Assembly: GCA_034231615.1 (NCBI GenBank)
Contig: CM067298.1
Location: 27,744,483 to 27,808,482, forward strand
Length of the DNA stretch: 64,000 bases
Source of the DNA: Meghimatium bilineatum
Taxonomy: Eukaryota; Mollusca; Gastropoda; Stylommatophora; Philomycidae
Reading direction: 5' to 3'
Below are positions 1 to 11,190 of the stretch, piece after piece (within the stretch, counting starts at the first letter, position 1; every line of letters begins with the position of its first letter). The notes under the pieces are model-generated. The model had not been told where the DNA came from. It saw only the letters and a list, made by a program, of their open reading frames with translations, and searched no databases. A program made the position numbers and the translations under genes.

Positions 1-94
1 CGCTTTCTGACTGTCAACATCATTTCCTGTTTATGATTTTTAAAAAGTAATGGTGGGACTTTTTATTGAATAATTCATTTGTTAAGAGCATTAC

Positions 95-235
95 ATGGAT
101 ATACTGCCCTGGTTATGTTGGGGTCAGAGGAAACGAGAGAGCCAACTTATTGGCAGGTAATATGGCAATCGACGGAACAATGCTGAGAAGAGATAAAGCA
201 GACATGATCAAGGCAATAATAAATTAATTTTCTTT
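95..235 (+). pseudogene. RNase H LINE fragment (family R)
   Basis: The + strand reads CPGYVGVRGNERANLLAG followed by about 20 residues ending MIKAI. This matches the end of the RNase H domain and linker of a LINE family seen several times here (20790-21165, 36619-37065, 37145-37512, 56151-56626, 56870-57360). The piece lacks the distal HRTGT and CPxC sections and breaks off just before the candidate DNA element at 252. It is a dead fragment. Confidence 0.6.
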
Positions 236-539
236 TTAATTGACCTAATGGTAGGTACTTGGACATCCGGCTGAAATTACGTAACTGATTTTCACATTTT
301 GGCAATTAATATTTGGCTATGCATTTATCAAGTACCTATTGATATAATGTGGTTTCTTCGGGAATTTCAATACTAAATTATTGTGTACATTGGAAAGAAT
401 GAATGATTCTTGATCGGTTAATCTGGCGCGAAATTGAGACATCGTTTTTTTGTGAAAATGTCATGATACATTTAATTAATTACGAATCTATTGCTCATAG
501 GTAAGTTATAACCATTTTTTCACTTTTCTTTGTGTTGCG

Positions 540-900
540 ACAAGTTTGTTAATAGTTTTATAAAGTTCTCTGACTATTTTTATATAGATATGTGCAATTG
601 TTACGAATGTTTGACAGTGCAGGAAGGCAAAAATAATTTTTGAACACCTCACCATTTTCTGCTTATATCGCGCATATTGTTTTTATGTTTATAAACGTGA
701 GTTTATAAACATTTATGTTTATAAATGTTTTAAATGTGAATTTATAACCATTTCATTAGCGTACAATTCCTACAACAACACATTTAGTAGTCTTAATAAT
801 TTCTTTGACCATTTTAATATAGATATATGGTACTTTTAAGAATGTTTGACATTGCAGGAAGATGAACAGAATTTTTAAAGACATCAATATTTCATGTTAG
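540..900. repeat. Two-copy internal duplication
   Basis: The stretch near 540-660 (containing AATGTTTGACAGTGCAGGAA) is repeated with changes near 790-890 (AATGTTTGACATTGCAGGAA). The copies lie about 260 bp apart. Between them is an AT-rich stretch with short repeats of TTTATAAAC type. Both copies are inside the 252-2755 candidate element. Confidence 0.55.
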
Positions 901-1539
901 TCATGTCGGATTTCTACGCATGTAATGTAAATATATAGTTTTGTTGTTTTGGTGTTTGATTTATGGCATAAGCTTAATAAATACATTGTAGCAATTAAAA
1001 ATGTAGACTGATTTCAAATTTACTTAGGCTTGTAGTATTGAATAATATATTATATAGCTGGGCCTGCTGTACAGACTAAGCATGTCGTGCAATTGCACAG
1101 TAATCACTATGGTTACTGTAAATAATCACTAGGTCAAATTATTGGCATTTATCTGCTATCAAATTTGCATAGTGAACATCAGTTTTTTTTCTTTTGTAGT
1201 TATTTAGAAATATAATTTCATAAATGTAAGCTGACCAAAGGTCCATAGGTGATCTGAGGTAACATGCAAACCCGTAGTTGGTGGAAAGGGGGGGGGGGAT
1301 TTATGAAAAAAAATTTCCATGCTTCAGGACATGGAAATTAAGCTCATAATCAAGAAATCTGACTTAGGCCCTACAAGTTACTTTTGTTACAATTTTTTTT
1401 TCCACAAATTCTTCAACTAATATTCCTAGAACATGACTATGCACAATAATGCTACCAATAATTATATGAATAATGGTATTTTTTTTTGTCGGGGCCCCCA
1501 ACAAAGGAGTAAAACAGTAGAAATAAAATCTCTACTTAC

Positions 1540-1633
1540 CAGTTGATGCACATGAATAATATTCCTCCACACAAGCTGCTCACAAAACTAGCTAAACACA
1601 TCACTATGCACATAATCCATGAATGTTTTGTCA
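1540..1633 (-). other. Possible membrane-helix exon (weak)
   Basis: On the minus strand a good donor (CTG|GTAAGTAGA) follows an open frame of about 30 residues, including CLASFVSSLCGGILFMC, which reads as a hydrophobic helix. The acceptor guessed at 1634 (TTAAAAAG) is poor. The segment lies inside the candidate transposon, which argues against a host exon. I do not recognise the peptide. Confidence 0.2.
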
Positions 1634-1689
1634 CTTTTTAAGCACAGAAAAATGTTATTATATTTAACAATCCTATATTTAAAAAAATA

Positions 1690-2560
1690 ATTAATTATGC
1701 AAATTAGCCATTCTGAATATTAATCAGCTTTGGTTGTATCTAAAAATTATGGCAATGCAATCCACAGATTTGTCTAGTTTTACAGAACACAAAAATGTAT
1801 AGTTTATATAATATTTTATTGTAAACAAAAAATTTTTTTAATAACTAGATTACTCAATGTAATGTTATTTATGCAAATTAGCCATCAATTTGGATTTTAT
1901 TAACCCTAATTTCATATGAAAATTAGCACAATGTAATCAACAGATGCAGCTTGCCTTTGTGAACCAACAAATTTATATTTTATGTGGTATTTTATTATAT
2001 TTTATATTTATATAGTTTATTTTAATTATGCTAATTAGCTGCCATTTTTAATAATAATCGGTAAACCTAATAATCATTTTTTTCGCGCATATTAAAATTA
2101 TAGAAATGTAATTAATAGATGCGTCTAGTCTTTGCGCACACAAAAATATATAGTTTCTATGGTATTTTATTATATTCAATAATTATATAAATTATTTTCA
2201 TCTTAATTACACTAATTATCTGCCATTTTGAATATGAATTAGTTCTGCGTGCATCTGAAAATTATAGAAATGTGATCAACAGATCTGCCTTGCCTTTTCG
2301 AACACAAAAATATATATATATTATGTGGTATTTAAATATATTTAATTGCAATATAATTAATTTTTATATTTTAAATATGCTAATTAGCTGCCATTTTTGA
2401 ATATTAATTAGTTGTGCGTGCTTCTTAAAATTACAGAAATGGGATCAATAGATGCATCTTCTCTTCGCGAACAAAAATATGTATACTTTGTGTGTTGTAT
2501 TATTGAAAATAACAAATATAATTTAAAAATTATCAGTTTGACTACATTTTGTGGGGACAC
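1690..2560. repeat. ~170-bp tandem repeat, about five copies
   Basis: Copies start near 1696, 1865, 2026, 2205 and 2375, each at an ATGCAAATTAGCC or ATGCTAATTAGCTGCC motif. Shared downstream words are AAAATTATAGAAATGT, GATCAACAGATGC and CACAAAAATATATAGTTT. Spacing is about 160-180 bp and divergence is moderate. The ORF at 2412-2594 is part of the repeat and not a gene. Confidence 0.75.
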
Positions 2561-2762
2561 GTTTTATTTATATTTTCCTATATGTTTCATGTAAACTATT
2601 TTTATGTCAAATTAATTCGAAAAAATTTGTAACGTTTTTCATGGTTGACGTACAGACTTGGTTGAGGTATCGTTGAATTGCAATTTTTAAGGGCTATCTA
2701 ACTATACTATTTGTAATTATGTAGCATTATTTTGAAAATTTTGTCCAAGTACCTACTAATGG

Positions 2763-3930
2763 TGACCACATAACAGTGACCTAATTAATTCTATACAGAG
2801 GTCTAATACACACGATGGCCTCACACAAATACGTCACTTCTGGAATATCACCCTCTTAGGCAGTCTTTTTTTTTCTTCTAAACCTGTGTTGGAGGGAGGG
2901 GGAGAGCAACCAAAATCAATAAGGCGTCTTCTCTGTTCCGTCACTTTCGAAAAGTGGTCCCAAAACCCACAATCAATATAAGGTAATAATGATGTGAAAT
3001 GGAACAACAATAGTTTTTACATAGAACTCAGATTTATGAAGTTTTACTTAAACACAACAGACAGACTATTTTTGGGTTATGACAACAGACACTAAGGGGT
3101 TATGGGATGTCAACACATAAAAATACAAATGACAATACACAAGACATTTACAACGTTTTTAACCATTAGGTCTTTGTCAAGTATATAAAAAAAAAACATG
3201 AAGTACAAAGAAAACAGTAAAAACACTGTTACCACCACAGAGGCACTAGATACACTATTGACATATAAACAGTTTGAAGTTCAATGTGAAAAATCCAAAT
3301 CCCAATATATCATTCCCCCCGTAATTGATAGATTAATTTCAAAATCCTCTCTCATGTTTAATGTTTATGTTTAATACTGTACACTCCCTAAAAGGTAAAG
3401 ATGCATAATGAAATTCAAATTCTTCTGTAGCCTATAAAAACAAATTTCATGGTATCATTTCCCACTTAGACTTTACTGTCTGACTTTACTATTACCTTGC
3501 ATCTTACGTTGGCTAAAGTGTGTGTTAATTTCCTTTTAGCATGATTTCACTTGCCCTTCATTTTTACAATAAATGGATTCTAGACTTTTGCCATATTTTG
3601 GACATTAAAATCATGTCCTTGGTTTATAATATAATTGGTTTATAAATGAAAATTAACAGCAATCTTTTTTAGAATCAGCCTTTTTGAGCATTTTTTTAAT
3701 TCTATAGTGGTGCTAACTTGTGACAATACCACATTTCATACCCAGTTCCTTTATTGTGCAAATAGAATAGGAATCATTATTCTTATTATTTTCAGTTGTC
3801 TCCGCTATTTCTCATAATGAGCTATATATCTCAGCAAAATCCATTATCATCCAATAAATAGGCAATTTATACCATCTGATCCACTTTCTCATTCCCCTAA
3901 ATACCCTAATAAACAGTCACGAAAATGACT
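2763..3930. other. No gene recognised
   Basis: AT-rich sequence with short homopolymers and no coding signal I can support. The words AACACAACAGACAGACTATT and GACAACAGACACTAAGG around 3050-3100 are low-complexity. Confidence 0.5.
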
Positions 3931-4196
3931 CCTCCCAACTTCCATCTCTCCACTACCTCATGTCACTACTCCCAACTTCCATCTCTCCACTACCTCATGT
4001 CACTACTCCCAACTTTCATCTCTCCACTGCCTCATGTCACTACTCCCAACTTTCATCTCTCCACTGCCTCATGTCACTACTCCCAACTTTCATCTCTCCA
4101 CTGCCTCATGTCACTACTCCCAACTTTCATCTCTCCACTACCTCATGTCACTACTCCCAACTTTCATCTCTCCACTACCTCATGTCACTACTCCCG
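3931..4196. repeat. 37-bp minisatellite, about 7 copies
   Basis: The unit begins TCCCAACTTTCATCTCTCC and ends CCTCATGTCACTAC. Copies are nearly identical, with a C/T change and a TAC/TGC change. Because 37 is not a multiple of 3, the reading frame rotates through the array, which creates two overlapping spurious ORFs (3925-4254 and 3960-4241). Confidence 0.95.
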
Positions 4197-4674
4197 AATA
4201 CTGATCACATATTTTTCTGGTCATGCTCATCAAATAACTGAGGAAGTAGACTGAGTTGCATTTTGTGCACTTATCCAGTTCAAGGCCTTGGTCATAGCCA
4301 TAATATGTCAAAGACTATTCAAACAATTTATTGCAAATTACTACAATCGTAGAACAGCAGAAATGGATAAGTTCTCTAAACTTGGATGCATCTATTTATA
4401 AAACATTCACACACATCCTCCCATTTACAGCAAAGAGACAGAAAATATAATTTTCCTGATCAATGGGATCTACACACGTTATTTGAGAGATGCAGAAATG
4501 ATCCCCATTTCCATTCTTGTACTGGAAATTTCAAGTACAATCAATATGATTACATCTATGGATTATCCAGCACTCTGGAGAAATCTATGAGAAATCTATA
4601 CAAACTCAGATCTTCGCCTTTAAAGAGAAATCAATGTGGCATAGCTAACTGTATCAGTTCTATATTTTTTTCAG

Positions 4675-4875
4675 TGTGTTGCTGAGGTTCATAATTGGGG
4701 CACAGAATAGCAAAAATATCATGCAAGTTGCAAGAGGTGACTAAGGTGGTTCTTGGTATGTAGTTGGCTATCCCACATCATATAACCCAAAAGTCATGCT
4801 ATGTTGAAGATGGTGCCGATATAGCAGTCAAGCTATAAACAATGACACAATAAATTTCACTCTTCATAAAAAGTA
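4675..4875 (+). mobile_element. SINE family 2, diverged copy
   Basis: Matches the landmarks of the copies at 14335, 39525 and 41135 in order: GTTGCTGAGG, GCACAGAATAGCAA, TTGCAAGAGGTGACTAAGGT, GTTGGCTATCCCA, GATATAGCAGTCAAGCT and AACAATGACACAA. The 3' end with the GAA tail is lost. Confidence 0.7.
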
Positions 4876-4904
4876 AAGTAACCCATAGCATTTATTAATG
4901 CCAT

Positions 4905-5140
4905 AGGGGTGTGAGATGTTAGCGATCTCACATTTCACAGGCTCTGCAAATGAGGGCGGTAGCCATCTCCTCTCCCTCGCAGTCTTTACTTCCCGGATTA
5001 ATCCGGTACCCATTTAAGGCTGGGTCGACCTGGGAGCCGTTGCGATCTGAAAACATTTCCGCCTCAACTGGGGAATGAACCCAGGACCACTCATATGCGA
5101 AGCCAGTGCGCTAACCACTGCGCTAACGCGGCTCCCTATA
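4905..5140 (-). mobile_element. tRNA-derived SINE (family 4)
   Basis: On the minus strand the head reads GGGAGCCGCGTTAGCGCAGT then GGTTAGCGCACTGGCTTCGC. The A box is TTAGCGCAGTGG and the B box GGGTTCATTCCCC, as in RNA polymerase III promoters. A body follows with GGTCGACCCAGCCTTAAATG. The paired termini GTGAGATGTTAGCGATCTCAC at the distal end form a small palindrome. Core-domain SINEs of this style are known from molluscs and other invertebrates; the exact family needs a database search. Confidence 0.75.
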
Positions 5141-5384
5141 TCCTGAAAACTCTTCATACTATATCCTGAAAACCAACAGAAGTTTGAACACACACACAGA
5201 CATGCATTACAAATAAATATATAGATGAAGTAGAGAGTACAAAGAGCATAGAGGAGTAAAAGAAGAGTCGAATGAAAATTGCTTTAAAATAAAAAATTGT
5301 TTTAGTTTACTCCTTCAGCAATCCTACAGAAAATCCACAGCAGCCCCATTTTGGGGTTGGGAAACATGGTATCACTAACCGGAG

Positions 5385-5640
5385 TCTCATCATCAAGTAG
5401 CATAACATGAGCAGGATGTAGTAGTCATCACAGCCTTTAGAAACTTCAGTCGATCTTGAGCCAGTCTTCCTGCTTCTGCAAGTGTCATGTTCAGGTGGTT
5501 TTTGATATCTTTCATCTATCTTCTTCTTGGTCTGCCTCTTGTTTGTCTCCCTGGCATCATCCCCTCCATTATGGTCTTCTCTAGACTGTCACAGCATTTG
5601 ATATAGCCAAAATATGACTGGAGTCATTTTATAAATGATG
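5385..5640 (-). pseudogene. LINE RT C-terminal fragment
   Basis: The minus strand encodes a broken version of the C-terminal RT tail (xEKTIMEGMMPGRQTRGRP-like). The same text in better shape is at 45535-45730: both contain TCTTCTTGGTCTGCCTCTTG and CCATTATGGTCTTCTCTAG. It is a 5'-truncated, decayed non-LTR fragment. Confidence 0.6.
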
Positions 5641-5759
5641 TGATTATTTCCTATGTGACAGTATCAATAGCAACGTTTTAGGACTATCTCCTAAGAAAAC
5701 ATTTTAGGTTACAAAAATTAATATTTTAATTATAAAATATGACAAATATGTCTCAATAC

Positions 5760-5847
5760 CTGCAATATCTTGCAAATCAGTTGATGTTTTTGTGCTCAGT
5801 CCTTTATCCAGAAAGCTGATTTTTCTGTTAAATTCTTCTCGCAATGT
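5760..5847 (-). CDS. Possible internal exon, unknown protein
   Basis: On the minus strand a strong acceptor (TTTAATTTTTTCACAG) precedes 88 bases with a single open frame, TLREEFNRKISFLDKGLSTK then TSTDLQDIA, followed by a donor (GCAG|GTATTG). The peptide is charged and helix-like and I do not recognise it. It starts in phase 0 and ends in phase 1. It could belong to the RING gene whose exon lies 17.5 kb upstream on the same strand, but that exon ends in phase 1, so at least one more exon would be needed between them. A chance exon cannot be ruled out. Confidence 0.4.
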
Positions 5848-5984
5848 CTGTGAAAAAATTAAATCAACCAAATATTTCATGGACATCTCTACAAAACAGA
5901 TGATGATAAAATGGTCTGATGTGTTAGCAATAACCAGTAATTGAGTTCATCAACCAACAAATACCAATAAACCCGTAACCCTTC

Positions 5985-6180
5985 AGGGATGGGTTATTGA
6001 TACTTCAGCATCCCTGTACAACATTGGATGCTTCAGCACACAGAGTCCTCCAGCGAATTCTATCCTCAGAGATGCGGATGAGTGTGGAAATATCTTGTCC
6101 TGTCCATGGCTTTATTTGCCCTCTTCTACTTCTTCCCCCTTCGACAGTTTTCTGCAGTATTTTGGCAAGGAATCATGTCT
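5985..6180 (-). pseudogene. LINE C-terminal fragment (uncertain)
   Basis: The minus-strand text around GAAGAGGGCAAATAAAGCCA and GGACAGGACAAGATATTTCC resembles the C-terminal RXRGRxxKxW..D..GQDI section that closes many LINE reverse transcriptases. Stops and frame changes are frequent. Weak assignment. Confidence 0.35.
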
Positions 6181-6724
6181 ACATACATGTCAAAACCTTG
6201 CTAGTTGGGTTCATATATGTATATAAATTAGATACAAGGAATAATTCATAAATTGTTAGCATAGATTATATTTGATTGTATCTATATATCAAATATACTT
6301 AATAATGCAATTAAAAAGAAAATTCTGGACAGGAGATATATCTCGATAAATAACAAATATTTCTTGAGAAGAACTTCAATCCATTTAAGAAGCATCATGG
6401 GAATCCTAAGATATATTATTTGGACATGCGAATTGGAAACACTCTTGTAAGCATATATCGCCATATAATTTATTTAATATTGCTAATCCTTGTATTTTGT
6501 ACTCACACTCCATGCTCTTACAGTTGTAGCAAAAAAAATTTGTGACTGGTTTTCTTTCTCATAAGATGACATTTTAATTTCTGTCTCCCTACATATTTTC
6601 CTGGTGTGAGGGTTAGATAAACTACAAGCACATGCTTATAGGAAGGAACTGGAACCACTTATTCCATGCTGCGAATGCTTGTCAGGATCAACTTATAATG
6701 CTGCCAATATATAGTATAAAAAAC

Positions 6725-6950
6725 AGAGTGACCATAATAAGACATAGTAATCACAATAAGACAAGAGTGGTAAAAATAAGTCAGTTGTCACAACAATGAG
6801 GGAGTGATAAAAATAGAACAGAGTGAAGACAATACAACAGATTAATCACAATATATCAGAACAAACATAACAAGAACGAGTCATCACAATAAGAAAGAGT
6901 GATCACAATAAGAACAAGTGATACAATAAGACAGATTGATAATGATATGA
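6725..6950. repeat. Degenerate ~20-bp tandem repeat
   Basis: The word AGTGATCACAATAAGACA recurs with many changes about ten times (for example CAGAGTGACCATAATAAGAC, AGTAATCACAATAAGACAAG, GAGTGATCACAATAAGAACA). It is an old, eroded minisatellite. Confidence 0.7.
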
Positions 6951-7119
6951 GGCGTTTTCCAATGAAACCCACACTTGCTGCATCACCTAGGCCAACATGC
7001 AAGAAGCATGAAAATACCATCACTAACATAATAAGAACCCAATGAACAAATGGTCACATTGTCATTTTCTTTATACCCTTAGCGTCTGGTACAGCCAGTT
7101 TACAACACAGTCTGTGCAA

Positions 7120-7700
7120 AAATGAATCCTTCCAAACTGAACTAACGAGCAGTGATTCCATTTCTTTCAGCCACCAAAGGATGTCAACAGAGATTCATCA
7201 AAGAATGCAGGCAGTTTATAGTGAAAAATGTGTGTTGAAGACAAGAGTGAAGGATTGTGCAAGAATGTTTTTGAAAGTGCGACAGGTAATGAATGATATT
7301 CTGCTTCCGGGTTAGACAATGTTGCTGTGACAGAAGAAGCCACCCATATGATGAAATACGGTAGACCATCGTTGGAGTTTCTATTTTCTAGCTCATGCAC
7401 TTTCTGTATTCACTAGGTTCAAATACTGTCTGGATAAAACTGAAGTATTGGAAGGTGTGTCTTAGCTGGTATCATGGTTACTGACTGACCATCATAAGGA
7501 AGAACAAATGTGGTTGAGTTTGCAGCATTACCATGTGGATGGTGAAGCATTCCTTTCCCAAACAGTGACGAATCATGTGACAAGTAAATTACATAATAAA
7601 TGGAAGTAATAGTGACAATGGATGGAGGAACAGGTAAAGATGTTTGCAGCAGTTTCAACCAACCTAAAGAACATCTGAAATCCCTTCAGTACCCCCCCCC
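7120..7700 (+). pseudogene. Decayed mariner-like transposase
   Basis: The + strand, read across frames, gives MSTEIHQRMQAVYSEKCVLK, then a V..CARMFLKV region, which fits the N-terminal helix-turn-helix block of DD34D mariner transposases (EI...M..VYGE.CLS...V..W...F). Farther on, LQHYHVDGEAFLSQTVTNH corresponds to the conserved LL.RY..EGD.FL..IVTGDE block around the first catalytic Asp; here the GDE is lost. Stops and frameshifts abound, the second and third catalytic residues are missing, and no inverted repeats are assigned. Antisense ORFs in 7167-7658 are shadows. Confidence 0.6.
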
Positions 7701-8289
7701 CCTCACAAGCAACATAAATAATTGTAAAGGAGGTGGAATATTGGAAAATTATAGAAAAATATGCATCAAGATTATCCTCTTCATCCAAACTGTGTAAAAA
7801 GGGTATTATAGGGCAAGACTAAAACTTCAAACAGGAAATTTCCAAAAACAAGAGATGGCCTTAACACAAAATAATAGAAGGATAACTGAATACTCCATGA
7901 CCTCAGATTATAACTGATATCATCAACAGAATCTTGTTGGCAGGCCACTTGTGGCAAAATAAAGGAGAAAACTTAGGAAAGAACTGTTAGATATGTAATT
8001 TAAAAATATTTATGTCATAATGTCCACTAATGTCTTTGTTATTTTCTAGTCTATGAAGACAGCAGAAAAAAAATTATTATTTGTTTTTGTTGCTTGCTTG
8101 TTTGTGTGCATGCTGAAACTTTCATCATTGTACTCCAGTCAATAATCATGGTACAATTCTCATAGTCTCATGACATTCTTAAAGGTATCACTATAACACT
8201 AAAATATAACAATAGTTTAAATATCAAAAGTTAATCCCCATTTGATATTTAAAACCACATTTGATATTTAAACTATTCAGTTGGCGACA

Positions 8290-9095
8290 CACCCCATCAG
8301 ATGAGATATCGTGAGATTGACACGTACCACAGCCCATGCACAATCGAAGCCGGTATATTCCCCACTTCCGACATGATCATTACTGAGAATGGCTAGCTAG
8401 TCTTACACGTTTAAGAGCAATTAATCTGACCACATCTGCACACCGGTACGATGCCATGATGGTGGATCGGTTTTATAGACCTTTATTTCATCGTATTTTG
8501 AATAAAATAACATTGAATCGTGGCTTGAATCATGAATTGTTAGGTTATTTAGTTTTACAGCAGTAAATATACAGAATGCCGTGATGGTTTGGGGACTTGT
8601 ACGTTTGATATTGAATATGTTGAAGTGGTACCAAAAATGACTCTATGCCTAAGCTCAAAGAACGATTTTACTGCACATCTACATGTTTTATACAGTTCCC
8701 CCGGCTATATTTTGATAATTTCGCAGTGAAAGAACATAAATACAACAGATTTGTGTGATTTAGTTTACAGTGTTGCCAAGGAATTCGATAAGTAAGGTAA
8801 GTTATTTTTTTACTAATTTTTTCCTCTTTATTTGTTATATATGTTTTTTGTGAAAAACGTATTTACCACTTTCTCATACGTCTGGTATCACAAACACACA
8901 CACGTACATAAATTACACCAATATATGCATAATTCAATTCTTTATTTATATGTGCAAATATTATTTAAATATCTCTAACAACCACAAAATTATCACATTT
9001 TCAAAACAGTCACCATCAATAACGCAAATTTTCAAAAAAGAATCCGGTGGTAGGGAGATGTTTCGTATGATAATCTGGCTTGATAAAGGTTAATT
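8290..9095 (+). repeat. Arm A of a ~0.8-kb inverted repeat
   Basis: This segment matches the reverse complement of 19722-20530 over its full length with scattered differences. Shared words include CAATCGAAGCCGGTA, TTAAGAGCAATTAATCTGA, CAGTTCCCCCGGCTATATTT, CAGTGTTGCCAAGGAATTCG, ATACGTCTGGTATCACA and AAGAATCCGGTGG. A strong donor-like AAG|GTAAGTTATT at about 8800 is kept in both arms. No protein is encoded. A more distant relative of the distal part lies at 10610-11190. Confidence 0.85.
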
Positions 9096-9469
9096 CAGAA
9101 AAAAATCATCATCTTGCTGTTAACTCCCAATCCTGAAGAACCTAACCAGAAAACATCATTCCCACACACTTTCACTTAAACCTAATTAACAGTCTGCTAT
9201 AGTAAAAATGTTTCGTTTTCAAAGGTTAAGCTCCATTTAAAAGGATGGAAGGTTAAGTGTCAAAGGCTAACTCCACTTTAAAAGGTCAACCCAGTATTTT
9301 AGTGATACACATCACCCCTAAAAAATGGTCATGTCCATATTGACTGGTAGATTATGATGATAGCACCATATTCAGTTGTGCTCCAACACCTTTCTCTCAC
9401 ACAAAAAATTAATGGAAAAAAACGAAGGTATTTGTGTTGCATATTGGTTTTTTTTTTTTAATTGTTAGT
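9096..9469. other. No gene recognised
   Basis: AT-rich text with a short local repeat, AAAGGTTAAGCTCCATTTAA and AAAGGCTAACTCCACTTTAA, near 9220-9285. Nothing coding is visible. Confidence 0.5.
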
Positions 9470-9620
9470 TTCATTCTTAAACTCCAATTTGATATCTCTT
9501 GCAGGAGGATGATGGCTCAACTTGATTTCCAACAGGATCCCCTAGTCCAGGGAACAGAATTGTGCTGTGGACAGCTTTATTTGTGCCAATGGTCAGACAC
9601 AACACTCGACTTTTTACTTT
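9470..9620 (-). mobile_element. SINE family 1, diverged copy
   Basis: Reverse-oriented body matching the complete copy at 38367-38602: AACTCCAATTTGATATCTCT, GATTTCCAACAGGATCCCCT, TTTATTTGTGCCAATGG and CAGACACA appear in order. The tRNA-like head is missing or unrecognisable. Confidence 0.65.
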
Positions 9621-10609
9621 GGCATTATAACTAATGTTTTCCATATTTTTACCAATGTCATTGAATAATGATCCTGAAAAGTTATATTGATAGTAGACCA
9701 GCAGTATGTGAGAACTGGTTCCTGTACTGTACATTGAACACCAACCTGAAAGCTAACCACAGTCAAGAATGCTTAACATTTTCACTGCTGTAGATGCTAA
9801 CTTGGAAATGCTGGATGATTATTGTACTTACATCAAAGTATCTCTTGTGTGATAATAAACTAGACTTCATATGCTCTGTGGAAAGAAAATAATTAATGCT
9901 TCAAAATGTATATAATTATCTGCCAACATGGTCAACTACATTCTAAAAACACCTGCAGATCATGAGTGAATATTTCTGATTCTGTTATATGTTCAGGTGG
10001 TATATGATGTATTGCATCTATCTTCTCCATGGCATATTTCATTTTTGTTGCCATGGTATTCCCTAAGTTATGTAAAAACATTTACATAACTAACCCTAAC
10101 CCCATCCCTAAAAAATTAATATTTAAAATAATTTTTGATTCATTATTGATATAATATTTATATTAATTAATCCTAAAATAAGCAGGGAGACATGGGTTCC
10201 AAACAAGAACCAAAGAGTCTGCTTAAATGGCTGTTTTAGCAGATTGTCTGAGACAAGAAGTTTCATGATAATAGCAAACCATGTGATTTAGTTGTTGAGT
10301 ATTGTATGGTTAAGTCAACGATCTCTATGATTATACAAAAATTAAAAGGTCATCAAAGAAAGAAAAAGCCATTATTAAATAAAGATTACAGATATTGGAA
10401 GAGATTGTTTTTTTTTATAATTTCAAATTAGACTATTAACAGGTGATGACAGCATGTATGAGGCTATCATTTGAGAAACAATTTTAATTTTAAATTACCT
10501 TAAAATTGATATAAATACCACAGCAATGAGTAATGATACAAGTAGTGAAGTGTTCAAAACCAGTTACAGATTGTGTGAGAAATTAACCTCTAGTACACTG
10601 CATTAAAGT
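9621..10609. other. No gene recognised
   Basis: AT-rich intergenic or intronic sequence. An inverted word pair, CCTAAGTTATGTAAA and TTTACATAACTAACC, occurs near 10060-10095. No coding or RNA gene signal found. Confidence 0.5.
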
Positions 10610-11190
10610 TATACAATCATTCCCCACCACTGGTTCCTTTTTTGAAAATTTGTTATTTTTGGTTGGTGGTAGGAAAAATAACTATTTTATTTTTAAAGAT
10701 TTAAAATTTTAATTTGTGCACATTTAAATAAAGAATTGCATGCTGCAAATATGTGTGTAATTTGTTTTGTATGTGTCATACAACAGGCATTAGGAAGTGG
10801 TGAAGACTTTTTTTCTTTTCGCAAATTACAAAAATACAAACAAACACGGATGATACTGTTTAGAAAGTGCAATAACTTGTTTGTTCTTTGAGATTTAAAA
10901 ATAATTTATGTACATGTGAATAAATAATTGAATACTGCATACATTGAAGTAAGTTGTGTTTGTGTGATGCAAGAGTTGCGAGAATGTTGGGTAATGTGGT
11001 GAAATTTTTTTTAAATTGGAATATAATTATTCAAAAATTACCTTTATTTCCGATATGGCAACCTTGATGACATACGTTTAAACATCTAAGTCTATTGTCT
11101 TTATGGTGTTTCCCAACCAAACTAGAATTATATTGTTAGGGAAATAAATAAAACATGTAAAAGTAACTTACCTTACAAAATAAATTGTTC
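10610..11190 (-). repeat. Diverged relative of the 8.3/19.7-kb repeat
   Basis: The same landmarks occur as in 19740-20030 and in the same orientation: CTTTTTTGAAAATTTG, AAATAAAGAATTG, TGTGTGTAATTTG, GGAAGTGGTGAAGAC, then a minus-strand donor-like AAG|GTAAGTTACTTTT (+ strand AAAAGTAACTTACCTTAC, about 11160). The middle part is itself tandemly duplicated (about 10690-10830 and 10890-10990). Overall identity is far lower than between the two arms. Confidence 0.55.

Larger units (their letters stand above)
252..2755. mobile_element. Candidate non-autonomous DNA transposon, 2.5 kb
   Basis: TAGGTACTTGGAC at 252-264 recurs as its exact reverse complement at 2743-2755, and both termini are flanked by the same 7-mer CTAATGG (245-251 and 2756-2762). 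This is the layout of a terminal-inverted-repeat element with a target duplication. The interior has no transposase reading frame. It holds two copies of a ~110-bp block and a five-copy ~170-bp tandem repeat. A second inverted copy of the terminal motif at 329-340 could pair with the left end. A 7-bp duplication is not standard for a common superfamily, so the class is unassigned. Inference from termini only. Confidence 0.5.

Noticed and set aside
3925-4254. Two overlapping + strand ORFs of about 100 codons
   Set aside because: Products of the 37-bp minisatellite, each frame rotating through the unit.
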